This document shows, one piece after another, positions 8,468 through 18,021 of a stretch of DNA of 64,000 bases. The DNA lies in contig NZ_CP061170.1 in NCBI RefSeq assembly GCF_011751745.2, positions 62,001 to 126,000 on the forward strand, read 5' to 3'. The DNA is from Paramicrobacterium fandaimingii (GTDB lineage Bacteria > Actinomycetota > Actinomycetes > Actinomycetales > Microbacteriaceae). Each line of letters opens with the position of its first letter. The first letter of the stretch is position 1. The position numbers were made by a program, and so were the translations under genes. Below the pieces are notes generated by a model. The model saw only the letters and a program-made list of their open reading frames with translations, had not been told where the DNA came from and did not search any database.

Positions 8468-8493
8468 ATTCGATATAGCAGACTATAGCGAAT
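8468..8493. promoter_or_regulatory. Near-perfect palindrome, TetR operator candidate
   Basis: ATTCGATATAG (8468-8478) and CTATAGCGAAT (8483-8493) are inverted copies with one mismatch in 11, separated by 4 nt. The site is AT-rich compared with its surroundings and sits between divergent tetR and membrane-protein genes. Confidence 0.7.
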
Positions 8494-8519
8494 TGGTCAC
8501 AGGCGACAGGGGGTCCACA

Positions 8520-9137
8520 ATGACGAGCTCGGCAGAATCGACGACGCAGGCCGCTCCGGTGCAGGGACGCGACATCGGGTCGCAGATCAGCGGTGTGTTC
8601 GGAACCGTGTTCGTGTGGGTGAACTCGGGAGGTTTGCCGACCGCTGTGCGCATAGCATGTGTGCTTGCCGCGTGTGCTGCTTTCGTTGTGATCCTTGTGC
8701 TGAGCCTTCGCAGCTACAGGGCTCAGCGCCTGGACGCTTCCCCCGCGGCCGAAGCGGGGGCTGGCGCACGGAGCAAGGGCGAAAGGCAGGCCGGCCCATT
8801 CACCCGCGCGTATTGGATCATCGTGTTCATCGAGATGATCGCACTTTTCGGCGGCGGCCGACTCATCACGAGAGTGTGGGGGCATTCGGAGCTCGGCGTC
8901 GCCTGGGTCGCGTTCGTTGTAGGCACGCACTTCTTCGCCCTCGCGCATATCTTTCGACTCGCGCGTTTTCACCTTTTAGGTGCGATCGTTACCGTGCTCG
9001 GGCTGGCCGGCTTTGCTCTCTGGCTCGCTGATGCTCTCGGTGCCATCGCGATCGTCAGCGGCGTAGCATCCGGATTCGCTCTGCTTGCCTTCGGATTGTG
9101 GGCGTACGCGCCAAAGCGAACGCAGCCTTCCGCCTGA
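8520..9137 (+). CDS. Hypothetical membrane protein, divergent from tetR
   Basis: This 205-aa protein has five likely membrane spans: near residues 42-62 (IACVLAACAAFVVILVLSL), 98-116, 124-142, 150-167 and 173-195. A charged loop of about 35 residues follows the first span. No catalytic motif or family signature is recognised. Its position opposite a TetR gene with a shared palindrome suggests an inducible stress or efflux-associated function. Its stop codon lies inside a 10-bp hairpin at 9121-9152. Confidence 0.75.
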   Translation: MTSSAESTTQAAPVQGRDIGSQISGVFGTVFVWVNSGGLPTAVRIACVLAACAAFVVILVLSLRSYRAQRLDASPAAEAGAGARSKGERQAGPFTRAYWIIVFIEMIALFGGGRLITRVWGHSELGVAWVAFVVGTHFFALAHIFRLARFHLLGAIVTVLGLAGFALWLADALGAIAIVSGVASGFALLAFGLWAYAPKRTQPSA

Positions 9138-9152
9138 CGGCAGAAGGCTGCG
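9121..9152. terminator. Hairpin between convergent genes
   Basis: CGCAGCCTTC (9121-9130) pairs exactly with GAAGGCTGCG (9143-9152); the loop region holds the stop codon of the membrane-protein gene and a short inner stem. The next gene on the minus strand ends at 9166, so this probably terminates both. Confidence 0.7.
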
Positions 9153-9165
9153 ATTCGACGCGGCT

Positions 9166-9564
9166 TCAGAACCCGGCGACGCCGGCCTCGGCAACCGTCT
9201 GGTCTTGATCTCCAGAGCCGCCACTGACGCCCACGGCACCGACAACGGCACCATCGCGCGTCAGCGGAATGCCACCGGCGAAGATCGCCACCTTTCCGTT
9301 GTTCGTTGCATGGATGCCGAAGAACTGCTGCGTTGGCTGGGAGTTCTCGCCGAGATCTTTCGTGGCGATGTCAAACGCTCTCGACGTCCAGGCCTTGCTG
9401 ATCGAGATATCGACGCTGCCGATCCACGCTCCGTCTTGGCGCACGTGGGCGACGAGGTTTCCCCCGGCATCGACGACCGCGATGTTCATCGGCTGGCCGA
9501 TTTCGTCTGCGCTCCGCTCGGCGGCGGCGATGACACGACGAGCATCTTCGAGAGTGACTGTCAT
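9166..9564 (-). CDS. GlcG/HbpS-family protein
   Basis: This 132-aa protein carries the GlcG/HbpS fold signature: a TLEDARRVIAAAE helix at the start, NIAVVDAGGNLVAH near residue 29, and a glycine-rich FAGGIPLTRDGAVVGAVGVS segment near 96-115. HbpS members bind haem or corrinoid-like cofactors and respond to oxidative stress; other members accompany oxidation pathways. GGAG lies 7 nt before ATG 9564; an ATG two codons earlier lies too close to it. The gene follows the formaldehyde dehydrogenase gene by 35 nt on the same strand, so it is likely co-transcribed and may help in aldehyde metabolism (inference). Confidence 0.85.
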   Translation of the reverse strand: MTVTLEDARRVIAAAERSADEIGQPMNIAVVDAGGNLVAHVRQDGAWIGSVDISISKAWTSRAFDIATKDLGENSQPTQQFFGIHATNNGKVAIFAGGIPLTRDGAVVGAVGVSGGSGDQDQTVAEAGVAGF

Positions 9565-9599
9565 GGGCATTCTCCGTTCTGTTGTTGGTTGAAGACGGG

Positions 9600-10820
9600 T
9601 CAGGATGTCTTGATGTACCCGTTGGGGTTGAGCACGTACTTCTGTGCTGCCCCCTGGTCGAACTCGGCGTAGCCGCGAGGTGCGTCTTCGAGCGAGATCG
9701 GGGTTGCCTTCACTGCCTTGGCGATCTGCACCTTGTCGTGAAGGATCGCCATCATCAGCTGCCTGTTGTATTTCATCACCGGGCACTGACCCGTTGTGAA
9801 CGACAGCGACTTCGCCCAACCGAGGCCGAGCCGCAACGACAGCGAGCCCTGCTGAGCTGCCTCGTCAACGCCGCCCGGGTCGCCCGTGACATAGAGCCCT
9901 GGGATGCCGAGGGCACCACCGGCCGCCGTCACGTCGAACAGCGAGTTGAGCACCGTCGCCGGAGCTTCATGCTCCGAATCGGCACCATGCCCGCGTGCTT
10001 CAAAGCCCACGGCGTCGACGGCGGCATCCACCTCGGGGAACCCGAGAATCTGCTCGATCTGGTCTTTCGGGTCACCCTTCGAAATGTCAACGGTCTCGCA
10101 TCCGAACGACCGCGCCTGCGCAAGCCTGTCGGCATTGAGATCTCCGACAATCACGGCTGCGGCACCGAGAAGCTGGGCGCCGACGGCGGCCGCAAGTCCC
10201 ACGGGTCCCGCACCGGCGATGTACACAGTCGACCCCGGCCCAACCCCGGCCGTGTAGGCACCGTGGAATCCCGTTGGAAAGATGTCAGACAGCATCGTCA
10301 GGTCGAGAATCTTCTCGAGAGCCTGGTCGCGGTCGGGAAACTTCAGCAGGTTCCAATCGGCGTAGGGCACGAGCACGAATTCGGCTTGCCCACCGACCCA
10401 TCCGCCCATATCGACGTAGCCGTACGCGCTACCAGGCCGGTCGGGATTGACGTTGAGGCAGATTCCGGTCTTGCCCTCCTTGCAGTTGCGGCACCGTCCG
10501 CACGCGATGTTGAAGGGGACAGACACGATGTCACCGACCTTGATGAACTCGACGCCCGGGCCGACTTCAACCACCTCTCCGGTGATCTCGTGCCCGAGAA
10601 TGAGCCCTTCGGGCGCTGTTGTGCGCCCTCGGACCATGTGCTGGTCAGACCCGCAGATATTTGTGGCCACCGTGCGAAGAATGGCACCGTGGGGAACCTT
10701 GCGTCCCACATTCGCGGGATTGACGCCCGGGCCGTCCTTCAGCTCGAACGTGGGGTAGGGAGTGTCGACGACCTCGACGGTTCCCTTTCCTTTGTACGCT
10801 ACCGCGCGATTTTCAGTCAT
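9600..10820 (-). CDS. fdhA: Glutathione-independent formaldehyde dehydrogenase (zinc ADH family)
   Basis: This 406-aa protein is close in length and pattern to Pseudomonas FdhA, which oxidises formaldehyde with NAD without added glutathione. The catalytic zinc ligands are visible in NICGSDQH and GHEITGEV. The structural zinc loop CGRCRNCKEGKTGIC has four Cys. The Rossmann motif GAGPVGLAAAV is central. AAGGAG sits 6 nt before the second of two adjacent ATG codons, giving start 10820. HbpS/GlcG is downstream in the same operon, and a GHKL-like/LuxR regulator is divergent upstream, suggesting inducible aldehyde detoxification. Confidence 0.9.
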   Translation of the reverse strand: MTENRAVAYKGKGTVEVVDTPYPTFELKDGPGVNPANVGRKVPHGAILRTVATNICGSDQHMVRGRTTAPEGLILGHEITGEVVEVGPGVEFIKVGDIVSVPFNIACGRCRNCKEGKTGICLNVNPDRPGSAYGYVDMGGWVGGQAEFVLVPYADWNLLKFPDRDQALEKILDLTMLSDIFPTGFHGAYTAGVGPGSTVYIAGAGPVGLAAAVGAQLLGAAAVIVGDLNADRLAQARSFGCETVDISKGDPKDQIEQILGFPEVDAAVDAVGFEARGHGADSEHEAPATVLNSLFDVTAAGGALGIPGLYVTGDPGGVDEAAQQGSLSLRLGLGWAKSLSFTTGQCPVMKYNRQLMMAILHDKVQIAKAVKATPISLEDAPRGYAEFDQGAAQKYVLNPNGYIKTS

Positions 10821-10959
10821 CATTGACTCCTTGGCATTGCACTGGATCGAGGTGGCGATTGCCACTTACTTGAGCATCTCCCGCGCTTTCGTATAGGTCA
10901 ATGACCCCATCGGGCGAGACGACCTACCTGTTCGAGTAGCGCTTGCTACGCTCGGCACT

Positions 10960-12213
10960 ATGGCAATGGTGCAGCCGAACGGCTCGTTCCTTCGGGGACT
11001 GGTTGGTCTGATGAGTGTTCCCGCGCGCGACATTCCGCGCGAGCTGTCAACGCTGCTGGCACCACATCTCGCGCATTCGGCGCTGATCATACTGACGGCA
11101 GACGCGGCAGGCGGTCAGCGGCAGGAGGTCGGCGATGCGGCTTTCGTCGAGGGGGTCACCGCTCTTGACCTCGACCAGATTCGTCGCGACGCCCCAAAAG
11201 TGGAGGCCGTTCAGAGGACGGCATTGCACATCGGCGACGGCCTGAGGCCCACCCTTCACGCGCACGCCCGCAATGGTGCTCTTCTTCTGCTCGCCGATCC
11301 GGGCCCCCAAGACGTCGATGACCTTGTGCTGTCGACGTGGAACATTGTTGCGCTCTACCTGCAGAAGCGTGCAGACGAAGGGTCACCGCGATACCTGCAG
11401 CACGCCCGCGCGGCGGCGGGCATGAGGATGGATGCGCTCACGGAACTCGCTGACGAATACTCGACGACGCTGGAGTCGGTGTTGGCGACGCTGCGCTCCT
11501 CCCGTCTTGACGACACGACTGCTCGCACGCGGGCAATCACCCTCGCGTCGGGAGGGCTTGTGCACCTTCGAACGGCGACAGACAGGGCTCGCACGTTCAC
11601 CGAAGAGCCCGTCACGACGGCGTTTGCTCGTTTGCAAGACGACCTGAGGCCGATTACGCGCTACCGCGACACCGACGTGCAGTTCATCGAGCCGCCGGTC
11701 GACGGGCGACCTTTGCCCGGAGAGGTCGCTCATGGTGCGCGCGCCGTCGTGCGCGGCACGATCCTTGCGCTGACCGATCTTCCTGACGTCTCAAAGGTGC
11801 GCGTGCAGTGGGATTGCGATGGCGCGAACCTCCTCATGAACGTGCGCGACGACGGGAAAGGCGATCACTCTGAGTCGAGCGTCTTGCTGCGCTTCGTGCG
11901 TGAACGCGTGCGCGCTCTCGATGGACACATCGCCGTTGACGCGACGCCGGGGTGGGGAACCGAGATGGCCATCGTCATTCCGCTCGACCCTCCGAGTTCG
12001 GTCATCGTCACTTCTGCAATGGCGAATCTGAGTCCGCGAGAGATTCAGGTGATTGAGCTGCTTGCTTCCGGTTACCGCAATCGCCTGATCGCGGAGCGAC
12101 TGGGCATCAGTGAGAACACGGTGAAATTTCACGTCTCGCGAATTCTTCGCAAGCTGGGAGCGGCATCGCGTTCTGAGGCGATCTCAATCCTTTACGCCGA
12201 TCACCGAGGGTGA
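10960..12213 (+). CDS. Regulator with GHKL-like ATPase region and LuxR HTH
   Basis: This 417-aa protein has a sensor-like N-terminal half (GAF-like spacing, no clear signature) followed by a helical segment. Residues about 250-350 resemble a histidine-kinase ATPase, with DDGKGD and GWGTEM as G-box remnants. Residues 356-416 are a LuxR HTH (LSPREIQVIELLASGY, then NTVKFHVSRILRKLG). No phosphoacceptor His box and only a weak N-box are seen, so kinase activity is doubtful. The domain order differs from the usual separate kinase and NarL regulator. It is divergent from fdhA and is a strong candidate for its regulator. TACGCT (10947-10952) lies 7 nt before ATG, suggesting a leaderless start. Confidence 0.8.
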   Translation: MAMVQPNGSFLRGLVGLMSVPARDIPRELSTLLAPHLAHSALIILTADAAGGQRQEVGDAAFVEGVTALDLDQIRRDAPKVEAVQRTALHIGDGLRPTLHAHARNGALLLLADPGPQDVDDLVLSTWNIVALYLQKRADEGSPRYLQHARAAAGMRMDALTELADEYSTTLESVLATLRSSRLDDTTARTRAITLASGGLVHLRTATDRARTFTEEPVTTAFARLQDDLRPITRYRDTDVQFIEPPVDGRPLPGEVAHGARAVVRGTILALTDLPDVSKVRVQWDCDGANLLMNVRDDGKGDHSESSVLLRFVRERVRALDGHIAVDATPGWGTEMAIVIPLDPPSSVIVTSAMANLSPREIQVIELLASGYRNRLIAERLGISENTVKFHVSRILRKLGAASRSEAISILYADHRG

Positions 12214-12215
12214 TC
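12199..12215. terminator. Short hairpin at convergent gene ends
   Basis: GATCACC and GGTGATC pair around GAG exactly over the stop codon of the LuxR-type regulator gene, 20 nt before the end of the opposing arsR gene. The stem is only 7 bp and has no T run, so terminator function is tentative. Confidence 0.4.
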
Positions 12216-12234
12216 GTGTGCTCTGCGGTGGCGA

Positions 12235-12855
12235 TCATTCGGGCGCCGGTGCCTCAGTCTCGGGCAAGAGCGAGAAGAAGGCGCGGCTCAACCGCCGTTC
12301 GGGCCCGGCCTCGTTGCGCCACCCCGTTCTGAGAAGTTCAAGCTCTGCGCGCTGCAGTGCTCGCGCATAGACCGCCGCTTCGTCGTCGGTGAGCCAGAGC
12401 GTCGCCTCGCTGATGCCCACGTAGCTCGTGGTGTCCGCGACTTCTTTCGAACGGATCGCCTGGAGGCGTGCGCGCAGCTCTGAGACGGCAATGCTCGTGA
12501 GAGCATCCTGTGCCTCCCACACGCCTTCGGCCTCGCTGCCGTGAATGAAGATCGTCGTGCCCGACGCGCGCCACGGTCGGGTCCGCGAGTCGCCCTCGGT
12601 CGGCTCGGCGCGCTGCACCAGCCCTGCCTTCTGCAGGGCCCGCAGGTGGTAGCTCATCGCACTGGGTGTGAGCCCGGTCAGCTCGGAGAGCTCCGTTGAG
12701 GTGTGCGTCTGCTGATCGGCGAAGAGCAGATTAACGACGCGTTGGCGTGCCGGGTGGGCCAACGCGCGAATCGCTTCGGCGTCGCGCAGGTGGATCGGGA
12801 CACTCGGGACGCCGGTCTCGGCGGCGAGCTCGGCTTCGATGTCGTTCCGGGTCAT
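12235..12855 (-). CDS. ArsR-type winged-helix transcriptional regulator
   Basis: This 206-aa protein has an ArsR/HTH_20 domain at residues 25-95: IRALAHPARQRVVNLL, then SELTGLTPSAMSYHLRALQK and a wing. The C-terminal 110 residues, rich in Glu, Ala and Arg, are of unknown role. No Cys pair for metal sensing is seen, so it is probably not a classic metal sensor. It is divergent from a small basic-protein gene; three TGAAGC half-sites lie over that gene's promoter. A TAGACT hexamer at 12862-12867 (minus strand) lies 6 nt before the ATG, indicating leaderless translation. Confidence 0.85.
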   Translation of the reverse strand: MTRNDIEAELAAETGVPSVPIHLRDAEAIRALAHPARQRVVNLLFADQQTHTSTELSELTGLTPSAMSYHLRALQKAGLVQRAEPTEGDSRTRPWRASGTTIFIHGSEAEGVWEAQDALTSIAVSELRARLQAIRSKEVADTTSYVGISEATLWLTDDEAAVYARALQRAELELLRTGWRNEAGPERRLSRAFFSLLPETEAPAPE

Positions 12856-12888
12856 AGGCAGAGTCTACGCGAGATATGAAAATATCCC

Positions 12889-12931
12889 TTGACATCTCAA
12901 TTGTGAAGCGTATGCTTCAGATATCTGAAGC
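12889..12931 (+). promoter_or_regulatory. Promoter with three overlapping operator half-sites
   Basis: TTGACA (12889-12894), a 16-nt spacer and TATGCT (12911-12916) form a strong sigma-70-type promoter for the gene at 12962. TGAAGC (12904-12909), GCTTCA (12914-12919) and TGAAGC (12926-12931) make two alternative palindromes that cover the -10 box. The 18-bp site at 12914-12931 is perfectly symmetric. ArsR from the divergent gene is the obvious candidate repressor. Confidence 0.75.
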
Positions 12932-12961
12932 AACCCTTTCACAATCGAGCAGGTGGGATTC

Positions 12962-13216
12962 ATGGATCAGTTCAGCCTTTACGCCATCGAGCGTCACGGG
13001 GCATCGGCACTCCCGGGTTTCACCGAACACAGCATGCCCGGAACGCGTCGCTATGAGGAATGGGCACGAGTAGACCGGATGCTGCGCGTCGCACGTGAGC
13101 ACTCAACGGCCCGGCGCCTTGAGCGCAGACGGCGTCGGCTGCAGCGTCGGCTCGCCTCGGTGAACGAGCGGATCGAGGCGCATTCGTGCACGGCTCCCGC
13201 CGTTGCGGGTAGTTGA
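12962..13216 (+). CDS. Small basic hypothetical protein under ArsR-type control
   Basis: This is an 84-aa protein. The first 45 residues are mixed (MDQFSLYAIERHGASALPGF). Residues 50-72 are an extremely Arg-rich amphipathic helix (RRLERRRRRLQRRL), probably coiled coil or nucleic-acid/membrane binding. There is no signal peptide. AGGTGGG lies 5-11 nt upstream of the ATG. The gene has a strong promoter embedded in palindromes next to a divergent arsR-type gene, so expression is tightly regulated. The function is unknown. Confidence 0.7.
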   Translation: MDQFSLYAIERHGASALPGFTEHSMPGTRRYEEWARVDRMLRVAREHSTARRLERRRRRLQRRLASVNERIEAHSCTAPAVAGS

Positions 13217-13232
13217 CCTGAGAGCGCTGTGT

Positions 13233-14056
13233 TTATGCGCTCAGTGCTGCTGCAGCATCCGGATCGAACGTGCGGCGCACGGCTCGGGCGCTCCACCGCC
13301 CGTCATTCTTGCCCACGCGGATCGGGTGCGCGAATGCGTGCGAGATCGTCTCTGATGTGATGACGTCGTCGGCGAGCCCCGACGCGACACTGGCTCCCTC
13401 GGCAATGACGAGAGCATGTGTCGTCGATACGGGAAGCTCCTCGAGGTGGTGGGTGACGAGAACCGTCGCGACGTTTGGGGCAGAGACAGCGAAATCGTCG
13501 ATGGTCTCGAGAAGCTGCTCGCGCGCAGCCACGTCGAGTCCTGTTGTCGGCTCGTCGAGAAGAAGCAGCTTCGGCTGTGCGACCAAGGCGCGAGCAATGA
13601 GCGCGCGGCCACGTTCCCCCTGAGAGAGCGTTGGCCACAGTGCGTCGGAGCGTGACGAGAGGCCGACCTGGTCGATGAGTGCCCGAGCACGTGCTGTCTC
13701 ATCCGCGGTGGGCTCCCACGCATCGGCAGCTCGATGGTACCGGTGAGGCCGGTGAGCACGACGTCAACGACAGAGAGCGGAGAGCGAACCGGATGCCGCG
13801 GGTCGACGTGCCCGATGCCACGTCGCAGCTCCTGCATGTCGACCCGGCCCAGACGTTCGCCAAGAATCTCGACGACACCGGCGGTGGGGTGCGTTCGAGC
13901 GCCGCAGAACCCGAGCATCGTCGACTTGCCCGCTCCATTGGGTCCGAGCAGCGCCCAGTGCTCGCCTGCTTGCACGGTAAACGAAATATCGGAGAGAATA
14001 CGATTGCCATTGCGTGAGAACGAGACGTTGCTCAGGTCGATGACGGCGCTGGTCAT
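13233..14056 (-). pseudogene. ABC transporter ATP-binding protein, frameshifted
   Basis: From ATG 14056 the frame encodes an ABC ATPase with Walker A GPNGAGKST. It loses homology after IELPMR near 13720. The other minus-strand frame then continues with WEPTADETARARALID, the signature LSQGERGR, Walker B LLLLDEPTTGLD and the switch His (VTHHLEE), ending at 13233. Adding one base near 13719-13722 would restore a 274-aa protein of normal family length. This is either a real single-base deletion or a sequencing error. No permease gene is adjacent. If real, the protein lacks the signature and Walker B motifs and is inactive. Confidence 0.75.
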
Positions 14057-14083
14057 TCGAAACGCTCCTTCATGACGGGCTGA

Positions 14084-15682
<1,599 letters not shown>

Positions 15683-15714
15683 GCGGATGCTGTCACGCAG
15701 CGCCACACATCATG

Positions 15715-15748
15715 CAGCGCCCCGGAGACTGATGTCGCCGGGGCGCTG
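15715..15748. terminator. GC-rich hairpin between convergent genes
   Basis: CAGCGCCCCGG (15715-15725) pairs exactly with CCGGGGCGCTG (15738-15748), followed by TT. It separates the hydrolase from the opposing quinone oxidoreductase. Confidence 0.75.
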
Positions 15749-15762
15749 TTCGTGCGGCGTAC

Positions 15763-16734
15763 CTATCGCGCGGAAACAGCGAGCACCTGCTTGCCGCGGA
15801 CGCCGCCTGCCGCGAGTGCGCGGTGCGCATCTGCAATGTCCTCGAGCGAACGCACCGTATCGACAACGGGACGCACCGCCCCTGCATCGACAAGCTCTGC
15901 GAGGAGGCGAAGGTTCGCGGCGCTCGGCTTTCCCCGGAAGAAGCGGATGCGTCGAGGACCGTGCACCGTCGACAGCGCAACGTATCCGATGCTCCGGAAC
16001 AGGTGGGTGAAGTCGAGTGCCACGGCGATCATGCGGCCGCGACGAGCAAGCAGCCGACGTGAGCGGTGCAGATCCCTTCCGACCGTATCGACGATGACGT
16101 CGAAGCGCCCGTCGGGCAGCGAACCGTCGCGAGAATAGTCGTGCACGTGCTCCGCACCGAGTTCTGCGACGAACTCACGAGTGCGTGGGCCCGTGACGCC
16201 GGTCACCTGGGCACCCAGATGTCGTCCGATCTGCACGGCTACACTCCCCACGCCACCGTTCGCTCCACGCACGAGCAGGCTCTCACCCGTGGCCAGCTCG
16301 GCTTTCTCGCGGAGCGCGATGAGTGCGGTAAGGCCACCGGTCAGCATGCTTACCGCCTCCGTTGACGACACCGATTCAGGGGCGTGCGCGATCGCACGTG
16401 CGGGGGCGGCGACGTATTCGGCGGCCGCTCCGAGGGTGTCGTCGGGGAGCACTCCCCAGACACGGTCGCCGACCGCGTACGTGTCGACGCCCGTTCCGAC
16501 CTGGGCGACTTCCCCCGTGAAGTCGATGCCCATGCGCTGAGGAAACTTCTTGCCTGTGATGAGGGACGTTCGGCCTTCGCGTGTGAACAGTTCGCCGCCG
16601 TTGACCGTTGTCGCGGCGACCCGTACGAGAACCTCGCCGTCGGACACCGTGGGGTGGGGAACGTCGATGACCTTCAGCATCTCGGGTGAGCCGAAAGCGG
16701 TCAGCACAGCGGCGCGCATCGTCCCTGTAGGCAT
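15763..16734 (-). CDS. NADP-dependent quinone oxidoreductase-like protein (zinc-less MDR)
   Basis: This 323-aa protein of the medium-chain reductase family has a GroES-like N-terminal domain (MGIDFTGEVAQVGTGV) and a Rossmann domain with RGANGGVGSVAVQIGRHLGA. It lacks the cysteine cluster of zinc enzymes, as in QOR/zeta-crystallin. It probably reduces quinones or enones with NADPH. GGAG lies 6 nt before ATG 16734. It is divergent from a tetR gene at 16830 and may be its target; a 9-bp inverted repeat lies between them. Confidence 0.88.
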   Translation of the reverse strand: MPTGTMRAAVLTAFGSPEMLKVIDVPHPTVSDGEVLVRVAATTVNGGELFTREGRTSLITGKKFPQRMGIDFTGEVAQVGTGVDTYAVGDRVWGVLPDDTLGAAAEYVAAPARAIAHAPESVSSTEAVSMLTGGLTALIALREKAELATGESLLVRGANGGVGSVAVQIGRHLGAQVTGVTGPRTREFVAELGAEHVHDYSRDGSLPDGRFDVIVDTVGRDLHRSRRLLARRGRMIAVALDFTHLFRSIGYVALSTVHGPRRIRFFRGKPSAANLRLLAELVDAGAVRPVVDTVRSLEDIADAHRALAAGGVRGKQVLAVSAR

Positions 16735-16761
16735 GTCATACTCCGATCGTCAGTGCGACGT

Positions 16762-16793
16762 GTTTCGCCGCTGTCGAGCACAACCGGCGAAAC
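16762..16793. promoter_or_regulatory. Inverted repeat between oxidoreductase and tetR
   Basis: GTTTCGCCG (16762-16770) and CGGCGAAAC (16785-16793) are exact inverted copies with a 14-nt spacer. It is a possible TetR site; the long spacer makes this less certain than the other operators. Confidence 0.45.
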
Positions 16794-16829
16794 GGAGGAG
16801 CGATTCCGCTTTGGCGTAAAGTGAGAGCC

Positions 16830-17522
16830 ATGTCGGCATCCCGCTCTCACAACACAGCATCCGGTCGCCTCGACGACGGCGCGGACCAGGCGGATAACCG
16901 GATGCTGCGCGCCGACGCCGAGCGCAATAAAGTACGCATTCTCGCCGCAGCTCGCGAGCTGTTCGCGCGCGACGGCATCGACGTTCCTCTCGCTTCGATC
17001 GCCCAGCAGGCGGGCGTGGGCGTCGCCACTCTGTACCGCCGCTTTCCGACGCGAAACGACCTGATCTCTGCGGCGTTCGTTGAGGAAAGCAAACGGTGTG
17101 TCGACGTCGTGCAGCGGAGCCTCGATGATTCCGATCCGTGGCATGGCATCTGCGTTCTTGTCTCAACGGTGTGCAGCATGCAGGCGGTGGATCAGGGGTT
17201 CAACCGTGTTCTTGCGTCGCACTTGCCCGGCCTCACCGACGACGAGCAGAGCGACTACCTCTTCGCCCTGGAGTCCCTCGATCGGCTTGTCAAGGCCGCG
17301 CACGCGGAGAGGCAGCTGCGCCCCGGCATCACGGGCACCGACATTCTGCTCATCGTGTTGGCAAACAGCGGTGTTGTGAGCCGAGATCCGCGTCGCTCGC
17401 TCGCCGCATCCCGTCGTCTCGTTGCCCACCTTCTGACGGCGATCGGGGCCGCTGACGTCGCCCTGCCCCATGCTGTCGGGGAGACAGGTCTTGATGAACT
17501 CCTTCGTGAACGACTCGGATGA
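16830..17522 (+). CDS. TetR-family transcriptional regulator
   Basis: This 230-aa protein has a 25-residue polar N-terminal extension, then the HTH at about residues 30-75 (ASIAQQAGVGVATLYRRFPT). The GVGVATLYRRFP helix is typical of the SbtR-like TetR group. TAAAGT at 16817-16822 lies 7 nt before the ATG without a Shine-Dalgarno sequence, so it is probably leaderless; the in-frame GTG at 16821 overlaps that -10 box and is rejected. The likely target is the divergent quinone oxidoreductase. Confidence 0.88.
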   Translation: MSASRSHNTASGRLDDGADQADNRMLRADAERNKVRILAAARELFARDGIDVPLASIAQQAGVGVATLYRRFPTRNDLISAAFVEESKRCVDVVQRSLDDSDPWHGICVLVSTVCSMQAVDQGFNRVLASHLPGLTDDEQSDYLFALESLDRLVKAAHAERQLRPGITGTDILLIVLANSGVVSRDPRRSLAASRRLVAHLLTAIGAADVALPHAVGETGLDELLRERLG

Positions 17523-17625
17523 GGTGGTTGCACTCCCGGGGCGCTTTTCTGCCGCATCCTGCGCACGGGTATCAGCCAGGCAGCATCGGTCGGGCGACAC
17601 CAGCCGAGGCGCATAGGCTGTGCCC

Positions 17626-17931
17626 ATGACCTCTGAGCGGGCTTCCGCGCCGCGGCGCATCACACTCACCCTCCGCCGCCCCTGGCCGGGATGGCACCCA
17701 CGACCCACTGTCGTCTTCGCCGGGCGCGGCCAGCCGGCGCAGTGGGGCACCGGCACATGGCAGCTGCCTGACGGCGATGCGACGATCAGCGTCTTTCTGT
17801 ACAACCGGCTGTGGCGATACGGAGAGGCCGCGCTCGAGCTCAACGCTGACGCGCACGTGGATGCTGTGGAGTACAGCGCTCCGGTGCTGCCGTTTCTGCC
17901 GGGCAGGCTTCGTGCGGTGACGCCCGCCTGA
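17626..17931 (+). CDS. Hypothetical protein, 101 aa
   Basis: This is a small soluble protein. It has an Arg/Pro-rich start, a central GRGQPAQWGTGTWQLPDG segment and a FLYNRLWRYGEAALEL stretch. I do not recognise the family. It has no membrane span. TAGGCT at 17614-17619 lies 6 nt before the ATG, a leaderless-type promoter, which supports this being a real gene. It stands alone between the tetR gene and the Nudix gene. Confidence 0.6.
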   Translation: MTSERASAPRRITLTLRRPWPGWHPRPTVVFAGRGQPAQWGTGTWQLPDGDATISVFLYNRLWRYGEAALELNADAHVDAVEYSAPVLPFLPGRLRAVTPA

Positions 17932-18021
17932 GTAGCGCTGCCCGAAAACCCCTCCTCAGCGTGGAACCTTCGCCGACACCGGGCCGCTGCTGGGCAGCAT
18001 CCAGCTTGTTAGGGTTTCGAC

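Noticed and set aside
9582..10826. Long open frame opposite fdhA
   Set aside because: It mirrors the codons of the formaldehyde dehydrogenase, has no family pattern and no start signals.
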